From contig WNNJ02003319.1 of the NCBI GenBank assembly GCA_012934845.2, positions 1 to 64,000 on the forward strand: DNA of 64,000 nucleotides. Reading direction: 5' to 3'. Position 1 is the stretch's first letter; each line of letters starts with the position of its first letter. Below, one piece after another: positions 8,696-20,335 of the stretch. The notes beneath the pieces are model-generated. The model made no database searches, was not told where the DNA came from, and was given only the letters and a program-made list of their open reading frames with translations. Position numbers and translations under genes: made by a program. The stretch is from Pomphorhynchus laevis (lineage: Eukaryota; Acanthocephala; Palaeacanthocephala; Echinorhynchida; Pomphorhynchidae).

Positions 8696-11600
8696 AGTTT
8701 GCAAGATATCGATCGTATGAAATAAAGTGCACGATGCTTTAACATCAGAGTGGCAAGTGCCCCCTGAGTCAGCAGGACGATTATAACGATTACTTCGCTC
8801 GTCGAAAAATGTCTACGACAAAAGCGCTGGTTAAACAATTGGGTGGATTCTTTAATGGCAGATAGACTTAGCTCGAAGAATTAGGCGAGAGTTTATTTGG
8901 AGATCTAGGGAATGGACACAAGACGCCATTGTGTTCAGAGATATTAGAAACAGGCAGGCTAAAGACGCATATTTGAACTTCTTATTTAAACGCTTATTTA
9001 AACAATTGGGGTGGGGGAACGAGTTCTAGCCCCAAAAATACAAGCCGCTTCTGCTATGAAAAGGTGCTTTAATTAGATTGGTCACCAACCGTAACGAGAT
9101 TGGTCAATTAGTGAATAGATTGTGAGGGCTGCTACCATCTATTTTGGTTGGGCAATAAGGCATATAAATAACCACTTGGTAGTAACGTATTTATTTGAAT
9201 ATGGTGCTATCTCCCTGCCTGCACCAGGGGATAGCAATTGGATGTTAATGGCTTTAGAAGCCGCCACAGCATATGAAGTTTCTTCTGATCCTCGTACAGA
9301 TACCAGTTATTTAACTTCGATGCTGGCAGATGATTTATTAACAGTAGGGATTTTAACCGCTAGAGTTTTGACCAACGGTGTCAGTTTAGTATTGGAGAAC
9401 TTAAACTTCGGTGGATCCGATATGCATGATTGGATGTCCAAGACCTAAGAATATATAGCGAATTCGGATCAATACATAGACATGCTGTTCGTGCCAATTT
9501 TGTTTGTGCGCTTGCTGATCCTTGTTTCATATTTTCGAATGTCCATATTTGCAGCATTTAAGTTTACAAGACATCGATCGTATGAAGTAATTGCACGATG
9601 CTTTAACATCAGAGTGGCAACTGTCACCTGAGTTAGCAAGACGATAATCAGGATACATTCGCTCGTCGTAAAATGTCTACGACAATAACGCTGTTTACAC
9701 AATTGGGTGGATTCTTTACTGGCAGATTGACTTAGCTGAAGAATTAGGCGAGAACCTATTTGGAGACCTAGGGAATAGACACAAGACGCCATTATGTTTA
9801 GAGACATTATAAACAGGCAGGCTGAAGACGCTTATTTAAACTTCGCACAGGACTTGACTGACTAACGGATTGTGTTACAATCAGATAGATGGGACGATGA
9901 GGCCATAGTTTGTATATCCTTAATAGCATCCGGACTTCCCAGATTTGATCAAGTGGCAGATTTTGTAAGAACTTTTGTCATCGGCAGAATTATATCTCCA
10001 GTAATTAGATTCGCAGTTTATGGGGTGGGGGAACGAGTTCTTCCAGCCCTAAAAATACAAACCGCTTCTGCTACGATAGGTGCTTTAATTAGATTGGCCA
10101 CCAACCGTAACGAGATTGGTCAATTAGTGAATAGATTTTTGAGCGCTGCTACCATTTGTTTTGTTAAGCATTGGGCATATGTACAACGGCTTGTTAGTAG
10201 CGTCTCTATTTGAATATGGTGATATATCCATGCCTGCAACAGGGGATATCAATTGGATGTAGAGAGCTTTAGTTACCGCCACAGCATATGAAGCTTCTTC
10301 TGATTCTCGTACAGATGCCTGCTATTTAACTTCGATGCACGCAGATAATTTATTAACAGTAGGGATTTTAATAGCTAGAGTTTTGAACAACGGTTTCAGT
10401 TTAGTATTGGATAACTTTAACTTCGGTGGCTGCGATCTGCATGATTGGATGCCCAAGACCTTAGGAATATATAGCGAAATCGGATCCATACATAGACATG
10501 CTGTTCGTGCCAATTTTGTTTGTGCCCTTGCTGGTCATTGCTTCATATTTTCGAATGTCCATATTTGCAGCATTTGAGTTTGCAAGATATCGATATTATG
10601 AAGTAAAGTGCACGATGCTTTAACATCAAAGTGGCAAGTATTACCTGAAGTAGCGGGATGATTATCAGGATTACTTCGCTCGTCGAAAAATGTCTACGAC
10701 AAAATTGCTGTTTACACAATTGGGTGGATTCTTTACTGGCAGATAGACTTAGCTGATGAATTAGGCGAAAACCTATTTGGAGAGCTAGGGAATGGACACA
10801 AGACGCCATTGTGTTCAGATACATGAGAAACAGGCAGGCTGAAGACGCTTATTTGAACTTCGCACAGGACTTGACTGACTAAAGGATTGTGTTACAATCA
10901 GATAGATTGGACGATATGGACATAGTTTGTATGGCCAAAATCGCATCCGGACTACCCATATTTAATCAAGTGGCAAATTTTGTGAGAACTGTTGTCATCG
11001 GCAGAATTATAACTCCAGTAATTATATTCGCAGTTTATGGGGTGGGGGAACGAGTTTTTCCAGCTTTAAAATTACAAGACGCTTCTGCTATGATAGGTTC
11101 TTTAATTAGATTGGCCAGCAACCGTAACGAGAGTTTGTCAATTAGTGAATAGATTGTGAGGGCTGCTACCATTTGTTTCGGTTGATCAATAAGGCATATG
11201 AACAACGGCTTGGTAGTAACTTCTCTATTTGAATATGGTGCTATCTCCCTGCCTTTTGAGTTTGCAAGATATCGATCTTGCAAACTATTTGAGTTTGCAA
11301 GATATCGATCGTATGAAGTAAAGTAAACGATGCTTTAACATCAGAGTGGCAAGTGTCACCAGAGTTAGCAGGACGATTATCACGATTACTTCGCTCGTCG
11401 AAAAATGTCTACGACAACACAGCTGTTTACAAAATTGGGTGGTTTCTTTAATGGTAGATAGATTTAGCTCGAAGAATTAGGCAAGAGCCTATTTGGAGAG
11501 CTAGGGAATGAACACAAGACGCCATTATGTTCAGAGAGATTAGAAACAGGCAGGCTGAAGGCGCTTATTTGAACATCGCACATGCCTTATCTGACTCGAG

Positions 11601-13095
11601 GATTGAGTTACAATCAGATAGATGGAACGATGATGCTAATGTTTTTATGGCCTAAATCGCATCCGGACAACCCAGATTTGATCAAGTGGCAGATTTTGTA
11701 AGAACTATTATCTTCGGCGGAATTAAATCTCCAGTAATTAAATTCACAATTTAATGGGATGGGGAACGAGTTTTTTCAGCCCTAAAAATACAAGCCGCTT
11801 CTACTACGATAGGTGCTTTAATTAGATTGGTCACCAACCGTAACGAGATTGGTCAATTAGTGAATAGATTTGTAAGGGCTGCTACCATTTGATTTGGTTG
11901 GGCAATAGGGCATATAAACAACATCTTGGTAGAAACGTTTCTATTTGAATATGGTGCTATCTCCCTGCCTGCACCAGGGATAGCAATTGGATGTAGATGG
12001 CTTTAGAAGCCGCCACAGCATATGAAGTTTCTTCTGATTTTCGTACAGATGCCAGCTATTTAACTTCGATGCTGGCAGATGATTTACCAACAGTAGGGAT
12101 TTTAACAGCTAGAGGTTTGACCAACAGTGTCAGTTTAGTATTGGAGAACTTTAACTTTGGTGGCTCCGATCTGCATTATTGAATGTTCGAGACCTTAGAA
12201 TATATAGTGAATTCGCATATATTCATAGACATGCTGTTCGTGCCAATTTTGTTTGTGCGCTTGCTGGTCCTTGCTTCATATTTTCGAATGTCCATATTTG
12301 CAGCATTTAAGTTTACAAGATATCGATCGTATGAAGTAATTGCACGATGCTTTAACATCAGAGTGGCAACTGTCACCTGAGTTAGCAAGACGATAATCAG
12401 GATACATTCGCTCGTCGTAAAATGTCTACGACAATAACGCTGTTTACACAATTGGGTGGATTCTTTACTGGCAGATTGACTTAGCTGAAGAATTAGGCGA
12501 GAACCTATTTGGAGACCTAGGGAATAGACACAAGACGCCATTATGTTTAGAGACATTATAAACAGGCAGGCTGAAGACGTTTATTTAAACTTCGCACAGG
12601 ACTTGACTGACTAACGGATTGTGTTACAATCAGATAGATGGGACGATGAGGCCATAGTTTGTATATCCTTAATAGCATCCGGACTTCCCAGATTTGATCA
12701 AGTGGCAGATTTTGTAAGAACTTTTGTCATCGGCAGAATTATAACTTCAGTAATTAGATTCGCAGTTTATGGGGTGGGGGAACGAGTTCTTCTAGCCTCA
12801 AGGATACTAGCCGCTTCTGCTATGATAGGTGCTTTAATTAGATTGGTTACCAACCGTAACGAGATGAGTCAATTAGTGAATGGATTTGTACGGGCTGCTA
12901 CGATTTGTTTTGGTTGGGCCATAGGGCATATTAACAACGCCTTGGTAGTTAAGTCTTTATTTGAATATGGTGCAATCACCCGTCCTGCACCAGGGAATAG
13001 CGATTGGACTGGAGGGCTATAGGGGCTGCAACAGCATATGAAGCTTCTTCTGATTCTCGTATAGATGCCAGCTATTTAACTTCGATGCCGGCAGA
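8696..13095 (+). repeat. Tandem array of an RNA-virus-like structural gene, about five units, fossil
   Basis: Units begin at about 8696, 9563, 10577, 11287 and 12308, marked by GAGTTTGCAAGATATCGATC or close variants. The period is near 1.02 kb where complete, and about 0.7-0.9 kb in shortened units. Each unit encodes the same alpha-helical protein segment, with stretches such as SEWQVSPELAGRL, NVYTIGWILYWQ, WTQDAILFRDIR, ALIRLATNRNEI and VLENFNFGGSDLH. I do not recognise the family with certainty; a capsid protein of a double-stranded-RNA-type virus is my best guess. All units are broken with many breaks, so the array is old. A second array with a shorter unit is at 58475-60290. Confidence 0.6.
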
Positions 13096-13620
13096 GACTT
13101 TCTTTGAATTCACTGTTGTCTGCAGGTGACGACTCCATCTCAAAAATTTATCACAATTGTTTTGACATGTTAGAGTAGACAGACTCGACCTTAGCTTTTT
13201 CCTTATTGCACTACATTATAGAAACTAGATTAACTGACTTTGTGCCTGGGGCAAAGATCAGAAAAGACATGTGTTTCATGATGCACCTCCTTTCTGTGAA
13301 TAGAGATTCCTTTGCCCAGGCTTCTGATCTAACTAGATACTTATACATATCAGCATTAAGCAACACTTCCTCTATACCAAAAGTGTTAAAGAAACTCAAG
13401 CCACTATAACTTGCTCTGCAGTTGAAGTAGTCTATATTTGCAATATGATTAAAACAGCATCAGCTTGGGATAAGCTAAAGAGAGCAAGGTTTACCAAGTG
13501 GATATCTGAAGGCGTTAATTTTGCGATGCCTCAGGATAGGCTAGCTACAAAAGATTTATCTTACTTTGTATCAAGTATGTTTGTGTCAAGGTTGTACAAA
13601 AAGGTTAATGCTTTCTATGT
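13096..13620 (+). pseudogene. RNA-virus-like polymerase fragment, fossil
   Basis: This segment matches the 3' part of the longer fossil at 55571-57670, covering the region from the GDDS motif onward with a deletion. Recognisable stretches are ETRLTDFVPGAKIR and LTRYLYISALSN. It joins the tandem array on the left and structural-gene-like sequence on the right. It is broken, with a few breaks. The viral family is uncertain. Confidence 0.6.
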
Positions 13621-13736
13621 CGTCAAATTTATTATAAATGTATATGCTTGGCAACGCAAATATTGATTATGGAAATGCTGCCGTATTTTCACAAACTCAT
13701 CTAGTGGCATCTGTTGGCGAGATAACAACAAGTTTT

Positions 13737-14879
13737 GGATCAGAGGTAGAATTTTCCCCCCTAGGCGATCAGAGGTAAAATTTCCCCCCCTAGATCACTA
13801 CGAACAGCTACTTTTTTTTCCTCCTAAACTATAAATAAAAAAAATTCAGATTTACCCCATGGATAACCTAGATCACTACGAACAGCTAATAATTAGCTCA
13901 ACACAGCAAGATTTTATAGACCACTTGTTTGATTCAAGGTATTTAGTTCGGTCTATGAAATGCATTATCTGTGATACTTATATGAAGCTTAGTCTTTATA
14001 AACGTTCTATTGATGGATATGGTTGGAGGTGTTATAAGAATGGCTGCACAAACTTAAAAAAATACATTTCAATACGAAAGGGAAGTTTTTTTGATGGGTT
14101 TTCGATTGATATTAGAACTATTTTACGTGTGTTAATCAAGAAATGTGTGAAGCAGCCAACACACTCAATAATAGCCTCTAAAATTACATCGGATCGGACC
14201 ATTAGAAATTTTTTTTATAAACTTAATAAGTTGATACCGGAAACTGATTTTAGTGAAGATAAACTTGGTGGCCCTGGAAAAATAGTGCAAATAGATGAAA
14301 CCATGTTAAATTACAAGTGTAAGTCTCATCGTGGAAGATCTTACACAAACAGAACCGACGCTTTGTGTATTGTCGAGGTCGGGGATAAAATTGAAAGATC
14401 CTTTGCTAGAGTAATCGCGGATAAAGCACAAACCACTATTCTACCCATAATATCCTCACAAGTGCTTCCCCATTCGACTATAATGACCGACGAGCACAAG
14501 TCGTATAGCAGATTAAATAGTATGTCATAAATATAATTTTGTTGATAAAAATACTGGTGCTCATACTCAGTCTGTGGAGTCCTTTAACGGCCAAATAAAA
14601 AACGAAATAAAGAAGCAGAAAGGGGTATTAACTACATATAGACCCAATTTCCTTAAAGAGTTTTGTTTATTTTATAACAATCGTGAGAAATATCAGTATA
14701 TAATTTTTGATTTAATAAAAGTTTAATATGATTAACGATTTTTATTTATTTATTTATTTTATTTATTTTTTTTAATTTATTTATGTATTTATTTTTTATT
14801 TTTTATTTTTTTATTTTTTATTTTTTTATTCATCAGAGGTAGAATTTTCCCCCCGGGGGGAAAATTCTACCTCTGATCC
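13737..14879 (+). mobile_element. Merlin-type DNA transposon (IS1595-like), 1143 bp
   Basis: The ends are inverted, with GGATCAGAGGTAGAATTTTC at the left and its reverse complement at the right. The 8-bp target duplication CAAGTTTT flanks it at 13729-13736 and 14880-14887. The related uninterrupted sequence at about 58150-58165 shows the empty site with one CAAGTTTT. Each end carries the terminal repeat twice, in tandem at the left (13737 and about 13769) and face-to-face at the right (about 14832-14879). Duplications of 8-9 bp are typical of Merlin. A low-complexity T-rich stretch lies at about 14735-14830. Confidence 0.92.
13859..14725 (+). pseudogene. Merlin transposase, one frameshift
   Basis: The frame opens at ATG 13859. 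Residues about 40-65 form a zinc-ribbon-like pair (CIICDTYM and CYKNGCTNL). The catalytic core then follows, with VQIDETMLNYK (first Asp) and TIMTDEHKSY (second Asp). The frame closes at 14530, but the third acidic residue and its surroundings (NTGAHTQSVESFNGQIKNEI) continue in another frame to about 14725, so one single-base change near 14515-14530 separates them. The DDE layout matches the IS1595/ISXO2-like transposase domain. The protein would bind the terminal repeats and cut and paste the element; as it stands it is inactive. Confidence 0.85.
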
Positions 14880-16440
14880 CAAGTTTTCTACTCAACTGTT
14901 AATTTAGCTATTAAAGACTTACGCCACGATAATCTACCTTTCCGAGCTTTCAATATAAGCCATTGTAATGCTGGCCGTGGTTCTTTGAATGCTGAACTAT
15001 CTAACAATGAGGCTTGGGTCTGTGGCAGGGACCGACGCTTTACTTTTCCGGGTCAACCTTATACCATTTTATGGGCGTTTATTTGTTGGCCATCAATTTG
15101 GGACTACCTAGCAGCTCCTATTAACTTAAGCATCACGAGAGAACGTGATATTGCCAGTCGCAATGCTATGACTCGTTTCAATCTTATACGTGAAGACGAC
15201 TTATTCATAGAGTTCATTAAAGAAGATGATTTCTTCTTGACTACAGGGTATTCCACGGCTGTGCTGTGTGCTATATCGCATAATTGTCGGGTGGAGGCAT
15301 GGAATCGCCCTCAGTTTGTGAGGTCGATTCAGTCTTTCTTTACTTTAATGCAATAGTTTAGATAATATACATTAGCTTATTTTAAAATATGCTTTATATT
15401 TATAAAATGCATTCTCTCTTGGACGTTTATGCTGCTGGAGTTGACATGGATTTCTTAACGCGTAAAAATCGATCTTGTGCCGATGATTTGTTGCTACAGT
15501 ATAGCCAACTTCAATCTAAACCTGGAGTTGCTAGGTTCTGCACGATATTAGAAGAAATATTGTTAAATGGATTCTTGTCGCCTTTTATATTGGATGTTAA
15601 GAAAACAGATTTGCAGTACATTTTGGAATTGAACAGTGGCTTTTATATCGATAACACGTTTGAAAACCGGTTTCAATTGTGGGATGATTATGGAAGACGT
15701 GAAACATATAAAAATTGTTTTGACATCAAGGGAAATTTGATGTCCGATAATAGTTTGACATGTTATTTTGGTTTGAAAAGGTGCTAGACACTAAGACGTT
15801 GGCATTATTCTAAGATCCTTCGTGCTAGTTGTCGTGATGATTATAAATACTTAAACAAATGTTTTCCGTATGCTTCCACTGGAGATAAGAGCCACACTAG
15901 GATAGATTTAGCTACGATGTGTTTTTCTCTAATGACTTGCAAAACAGTGTACGATGAAAATGTCTTTTATACTCTTTTTCGTTTATGCCTATTAAGGACC
16001 TATAATAATGCAGAGAAATTTTTTTAATAAATTCTTACAATGTCAAAGTCAGAAGATAGAATTGACATTGCAGATTTATTAGCCTCGTTCACAAGCGGAT
16101 TCACCTCCTACATAACTTAGGCAGGATAATGTTCGACATGGTTCAGTTGCTTCTTTATACAAGCTTCTCGGCAAATGCCGACACGTTTAAGACAAGTAGC
16201 TGCTGAACCTGGCAATCAAAGCTGGAATACACATATTCGGGCATACACTGAGCAAAGAAGCGGTAATGTGTTGTCTTTAACTCAAATTGTTTGCCATTCT
16301 GCTCCAGCTTTAACTGAAGAAAATAGAAATATTATTATAAATAATATTTATAATAATAAATATTATTATTTATTATTATTTATGTCCAGAGTAAAACACA
16401 ACATGATAATAGCCTTTCTGTAGCTTCAACGCCAACTCGA

Positions 16441-17151
16441 GTGTGGAAAAGGGGACATGAGAGGTCATATACGATTACTAAGATAGTTTCTGATGACGAT
16501 TCGCACATCATTTCATCTACGCTAGAAAATTACTTGCCTCCTAAATCAGTAGTAAATGCCACAAGTTCCTTGTGCACGTCTTCGGACAACAGATCCCCAA
16601 CCCATATAGCATCGAACTTTTCCCCTACAGAAAATAGTGAAGTTCGACATGCGAAGTCGGTTGAGATAACTCGGCATCATTATGACAGGTCATATAGCGT
16701 GTTATTCAGCGAACTTACTGAGTCCAATTCCGCAAACTCACAGGAACATATGGACCATGACGTGTCTATTTTGCGTAAGGTATTATCCCATCTATTGCAT
16801 GAAGGTGATGAAGAGTTAGCATCGTCTATACACGTGAAGAAGCTATTTCGGCTTGGTAAAAGAACACAGGAGAAACCAAGACTGTTGAAGGTGATATTGT
16901 CCTCTAGTGATCATGTGCGCATGTTGTTATCACGTGGATATCGTCTTAGGGGGTTGCCATTTCGTATCCTTCGTGACCTTTCGCCAGATGAGCGATTACA
17001 ATTACGAAAAGCAAACATCGAATTGAGACACCGGCTTTCTCAAGGTGAGGCTAATATATGCATACGGGATTTTCGGGTTGTCAAGTGGCGTCCTGTCGTA
17101 CGTTGGAAACAGTTGGCTCCTTTAACTGTCGGGACCCCTGTTTCCATGTAA
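16441..17151 (+). CDS. LINE ORF1 protein (RRM-like), partial at the 5' end
   Basis: The chosen boundary is the first possible start, but the frame is open further upstream, so the true start is lost. The C-terminal half has the pattern KKLFRLGKRTQEKPRLLKVI, a hydrophobic core, RGLPFRILRDLSPDERLQLR and ICIRDFRVVKW. This resembles the RNA-recognition-like domain found in CR1-type ORF1 proteins, which bind the element's RNA. The N-terminal half is Ser/Thr-rich and probably disordered. The end lies within the duplicated block, so the original C-terminus may have been altered. Confidence 0.6.
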   Translation: MWKRGHERSYTITKIVSDDDSHIISSTLENYLPPKSVVNATSSLCTSSDNRSPTHIASNFSPTENSEVRHAKSVEITRHHYDRSYSVLFSELTESNSANSQEHMDHDVSILRKVLSHLLHEGDEELASSIHVKKLFRLGKRTQEKPRLLKVILSSSDHVRMLLSRGYRLRGLPFRILRDLSPDERLQLRKANIELRHRLSQGEANICIRDFRVVKWRPVVRWKQLAPLTVGTPVSM

Positions 17152-17530
17152 ATTCAGAGAACACTGACCATTCCTTAGGGTATCTGATTGTATTTGATAG
17201 ACCGTGCCTTAGTAAAACCAAAAAGGATTCCAATGCAACTCGTTGCTATTTATCGGTAGGTTATTCAAATTTACGAAGTCTTCCTGCACAACTTGTAGAA
17301 CTTCGATAGGCGTCCTGTCGTACGTTGGAAACAGTTGGCTCCTTTAACTGTCGGGACCCCTGTTTCCATGTAAATTCAGAGAACACTGACCATTCCTTAG
17401 GGTATCTGATTGTATTTGATAGACCGTGCCTTAGTAAAACCAAAAAGGATTCCAATGCAACTCGTTGCTATTTATCGGTAGGTTATTCAAATTTACGAAG
17501 TCTTCCTGCACAACTTGTAGAACTTCGATA
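17088..17530 (+). repeat. 222-bp tandem duplication inside a LINE
   Basis: The blocks 17088-17308 and 17310-17530 are essentially identical (offset 222 bases, 74 codons). They cover the end of ORF1 and the beginning of ORF2. Because the length is a multiple of three, the ORF2 frame is kept across the second copy. High identity points to a recent event such as replication slippage or template jumping. Confidence 0.95.
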
Positions 17531-20262
17531 CCATGTTGAGGTTAATGCGTATGATATATTCTGTGTTAGTGAGTCATGGCTACATGAACATCTTGGATGC
17601 CACTGTAAATATTCCAGGTTATCGTCTACTTCGAGGGGACAGGAGGTCCAGTATGCGAGGGGGCGGTGTTGCAGTGTACGTTCGAGACCATTTGCTAATT
17701 TCTGGCATCGATCAAGTTTGTGATCCGCAAGGCTCGTTCGAGAGTATTACCTTTCATATTGGGTATGATCGTGTTGGTATCAGTCTCTGCGTTGTATATC
17801 GCTCACCTTCTATGATCACTGATTGTAATCTTCTGAAGTCAGTATTGCGATCGATAAGTATCAGTTCTCATTTCCTTCTTCTAGGAGACTTCAACCTACC
17901 TAGATCAGATTGGCGGCAAACAATATTTGATGATGGCACCGTCGTAGAAAGAGAAATCTCCCACTTCCTCGCTGATGAACTCTTACTAGTACAACACATT
18001 CAAGAGCCCACACGATTTTCTTCCCATAATAATGATACTATACTTGACTTGGTTTTTTCCAAACGTCTTGAAGACATAGCTCGAGTGGATTATCTTCCAC
18101 CGATAGGTAACTCTGACCACTGCGTGCTATCACTACAGGTCACCCCAAACTTTAAATTCCGCCATTTTACGGCTCCCATCGTAAAACGGGTTTGGTCAAA
18201 AGTGCTTGATGAGCAAATTTTATCTTTCTGTCAACGTCGTCCACTATCTTTAACAAATACTAAAGAAGTCTCACTAAAAGTGATTGGGGATTACCTTTTA
18301 GGTATTTCTGACGTGTTTGCACCAAAGCGTATCATCTCGCCAAATACTAAATATCCTGTTTGGTTCGATAAGGACCTGAGATTGATGTTGCGAGTACGAA
18401 ATCGTCTTTGGAAGTTATCTCGTTCGCTTCCGTATTACGCCAACATTTATAGGTATCTTAGGAACGTCTGTACTCGTATGAAAACGTTAAAACGTGATAA
18501 ATTCGAATCTACAATCATCAAGGAAGTTAATCGCAACCCCAAGCTATTTTGGTCATATGCTCGGCAAAACGGAACGCTCAACTCTGCAATCAAGCATGTG
18601 CACTCTGAATGTGGCTTGGTTACAAATGAAACTGATATAGCTGAGACCTTCGCATCCTCGTTCTCTTTATCCACTTTACCACATTGCGATTCTCATATGA
18701 TATGGTACGGGTGCTCTATCCCTCCGCGTAATGAATCCCGGCCAATTTGCGTTACTGAAATTCAAGATTATCTCAATAATATTCGTCCTTTTAGCGCAGC
18801 TGGCCCCGATGACATCTCCCCATACCTGCTCAAAGCTTTATCGAGTTACCTGGCACCATTCCTGACTATTATCTTTGATAAAATTCTGGCCACTGGCAGT
18901 GTCCCAGAAGATTGGAAAACTGCAACCGTTGTTCCTATTCCCAACAAAATTTTTGCATCATCCTGTGGTGATTATAGGCCAATAAGCTTAACCTCTTCTC
19001 TGTGCAAAGTTCTCGAACGCGCCATCAGCACTAGAGTCTACGATCATCTTGTCTCTCTTGGTATACTATCGTCCGCTCAACATGGTTTTCGTCACTCCCG
19101 TTCTTGTTTGACGAACTTGCTTACCGCGCGCGAAACTTGGACCCAGTCGTTAAGTTTTGGTAGCTCACTCGATATAATCTTTATTGATTTTTCGAAAGCC
19201 TTCGATCGCGTCCCTCATGATGGGATGATTAGGTTGTTAGCACACTACGGAGTATCCTCCATGTTATGCAATTGGATTCGTGATTTTTTGGACGGGAGAT
19301 CATTTCAGGTGAGGGTTGGCAATAGCATGTCTTCTACTAGGTTAGTTAAATCCGGAGTTCCGCAAGGTACAGTCCTTGGTCCCTTGCTTTTTATTATATT
19401 TCTCAATGATCTTCTGTTACGCATAAACAGTCCCTGCCTGGCATTCGCAGACGATGTGAAAGTGTGGTGCGATAGCATCTCAGATCCTGATGGCCGGCAT
19501 CTACAACATGATCTCCAGACAATCTACGACTGGAGCAGTGCTACCGGTATGACCATAAATGTAGATAAGTGCGTTCATATGAAACTCGGCAAATGTAAAT
19601 CTGATCATGAATTCTATTTAGGATGTTATAAGCTTCACAACATTTCTGTTCATAGAGACCTAGGGATTATTTTGAATAACGACCTTAAAACACGACCGAA
19701 TACCGATTATATCTACGGTAAAGCCATGAAGGCCTTGTATTGTATTAAGAACACATTTAGTAAGCTGCATCCAAAATTATTTAAGCATCTCTACTGTGCG
19801 TTAGTCCGTCCGCATGTGGAATACTGCATCGCATCAACTTTTCCATCCACCAAGGCTGAGATGAAAAAGACCGAGTCGATTTTACGTAGAGGAACCAAAC
19901 TTTGCATTACATCTCTTTATTCTTACAATGAGCGCCTAGCTTGCTTAAAAATGCCTTCAACGGCCCAGAGGCTACTATATTTAGATCTTGTAGGGATGTG
20001 GCATTTGGTTCGTGGAAAAGAGGGGTTCCCATCCAATTCGATAAAATTGAGAAATTCGCGTCGCAGAGGTCACTCCCTTACGTTATTTAAATTCCCCCAT
20101 GGCAAAATAAGGAGTGTGAGTAGGCTTTCCCACCGCGCATTGAATGTTTGGAATTCGCTGCCTGAAGACGTCGTCAATGCTACTAGCAATAGACACTTCA
20201 AGAAGATGCTGCTGAAGTGGATTGTGAACTCTAATTTGGATTCGTGGATGTATTTTAATTGA
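17325..20262 (+). pseudogene. LINE ORF2: APE endonuclease and reverse transcriptase, one frameshift
   Basis: The endonuclease begins in the frame of NLRSLPAQLVELR and VSESWLHEHL (about 17490-17595). One frameshift near 17595 moves it to the long frame that ends at 20262. That frame shows GGGVAVYVRDHLL, LLGDFNLPRSDW and IGNSDHCVLSL (endonuclease motifs). The reverse transcriptase follows, with DYRPISLTSSLCKVLE, FIDFSKAFDRVPHDG, SGVPQGTVLGPLLF and FADDVKVW (catalytic pair). The C-terminus ends in ALNVWNSLPEDVV, typical of CR1-like LINEs. The role is nicking DNA and priming reverse transcription at the nick. Apart from the frameshift and the upstream duplication it looks recent. Confidence 0.88.
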
Positions 20263-20335
20263 TATTTTAAAATGTAATTTGTGAACAGTTGAAACAGCCA
20301 TTTACGGCTAGTAACTTGTACACTATAATAATAAT

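Larger units (their letters stand above)
13621..16330 (+). pseudogene. RNA-virus-like structural gene pieces, fossil, split by a Merlin element
   Basis: Outside the Merlin insertion (13737-14879) the plus strand encodes protein pieces homologous to 57956-58474, such as NAELSNNEAWVCG, SIWDYLAAPINLSITRERD and TTGYSTAVLCAISHNC. Further pieces follow (MHSLLDVYAAGVDMDFLT at about 15408; RLRQVAAEPGNQSW at about 16180). I infer capsid-like or other structural proteins of one virus lineage because the pieces travel together at two loci. The fossil is broken by several changes. The window at 16330-16385 is an AT repeat. Confidence 0.55.
16385..20335 (+). mobile_element. CR1/Jockey-group LINE with ORF1 and ORF2
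   Basis: ORF1-like sequence (16441-17151) is followed by an endonuclease-reverse transcriptase frame (to 20262) and a short 3' region ending in (ATA)n near 20335. The ORF1 frame is open upstream into an AT-rich repeat at about 16340-16385, so the 5' end is truncated. A 222-bp tandem duplication sits at the ORF1/ORF2 boundary. Its 3' tail abuts the tail of the minus-strand R2-type LINE. Confidence 0.85.

Noticed and set aside
14735-14835. T-rich run as a terminator or functional tail
   Set aside because: It is low-complexity filler inside the Merlin element with no conserved structure.
13621-16330. A firm family name for the virus-like fossils (totivirus, chuvirus, partitivirus)
   Set aside because: No motif visible by eye decides between them; only the FAGDDS core is suggestive.
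16175-16423. Independent host gene at 16175-16423
   Set aside because: The first part matches the style of the adjoining virus-like pieces and the end is AT repeat. There is no support for a host gene.
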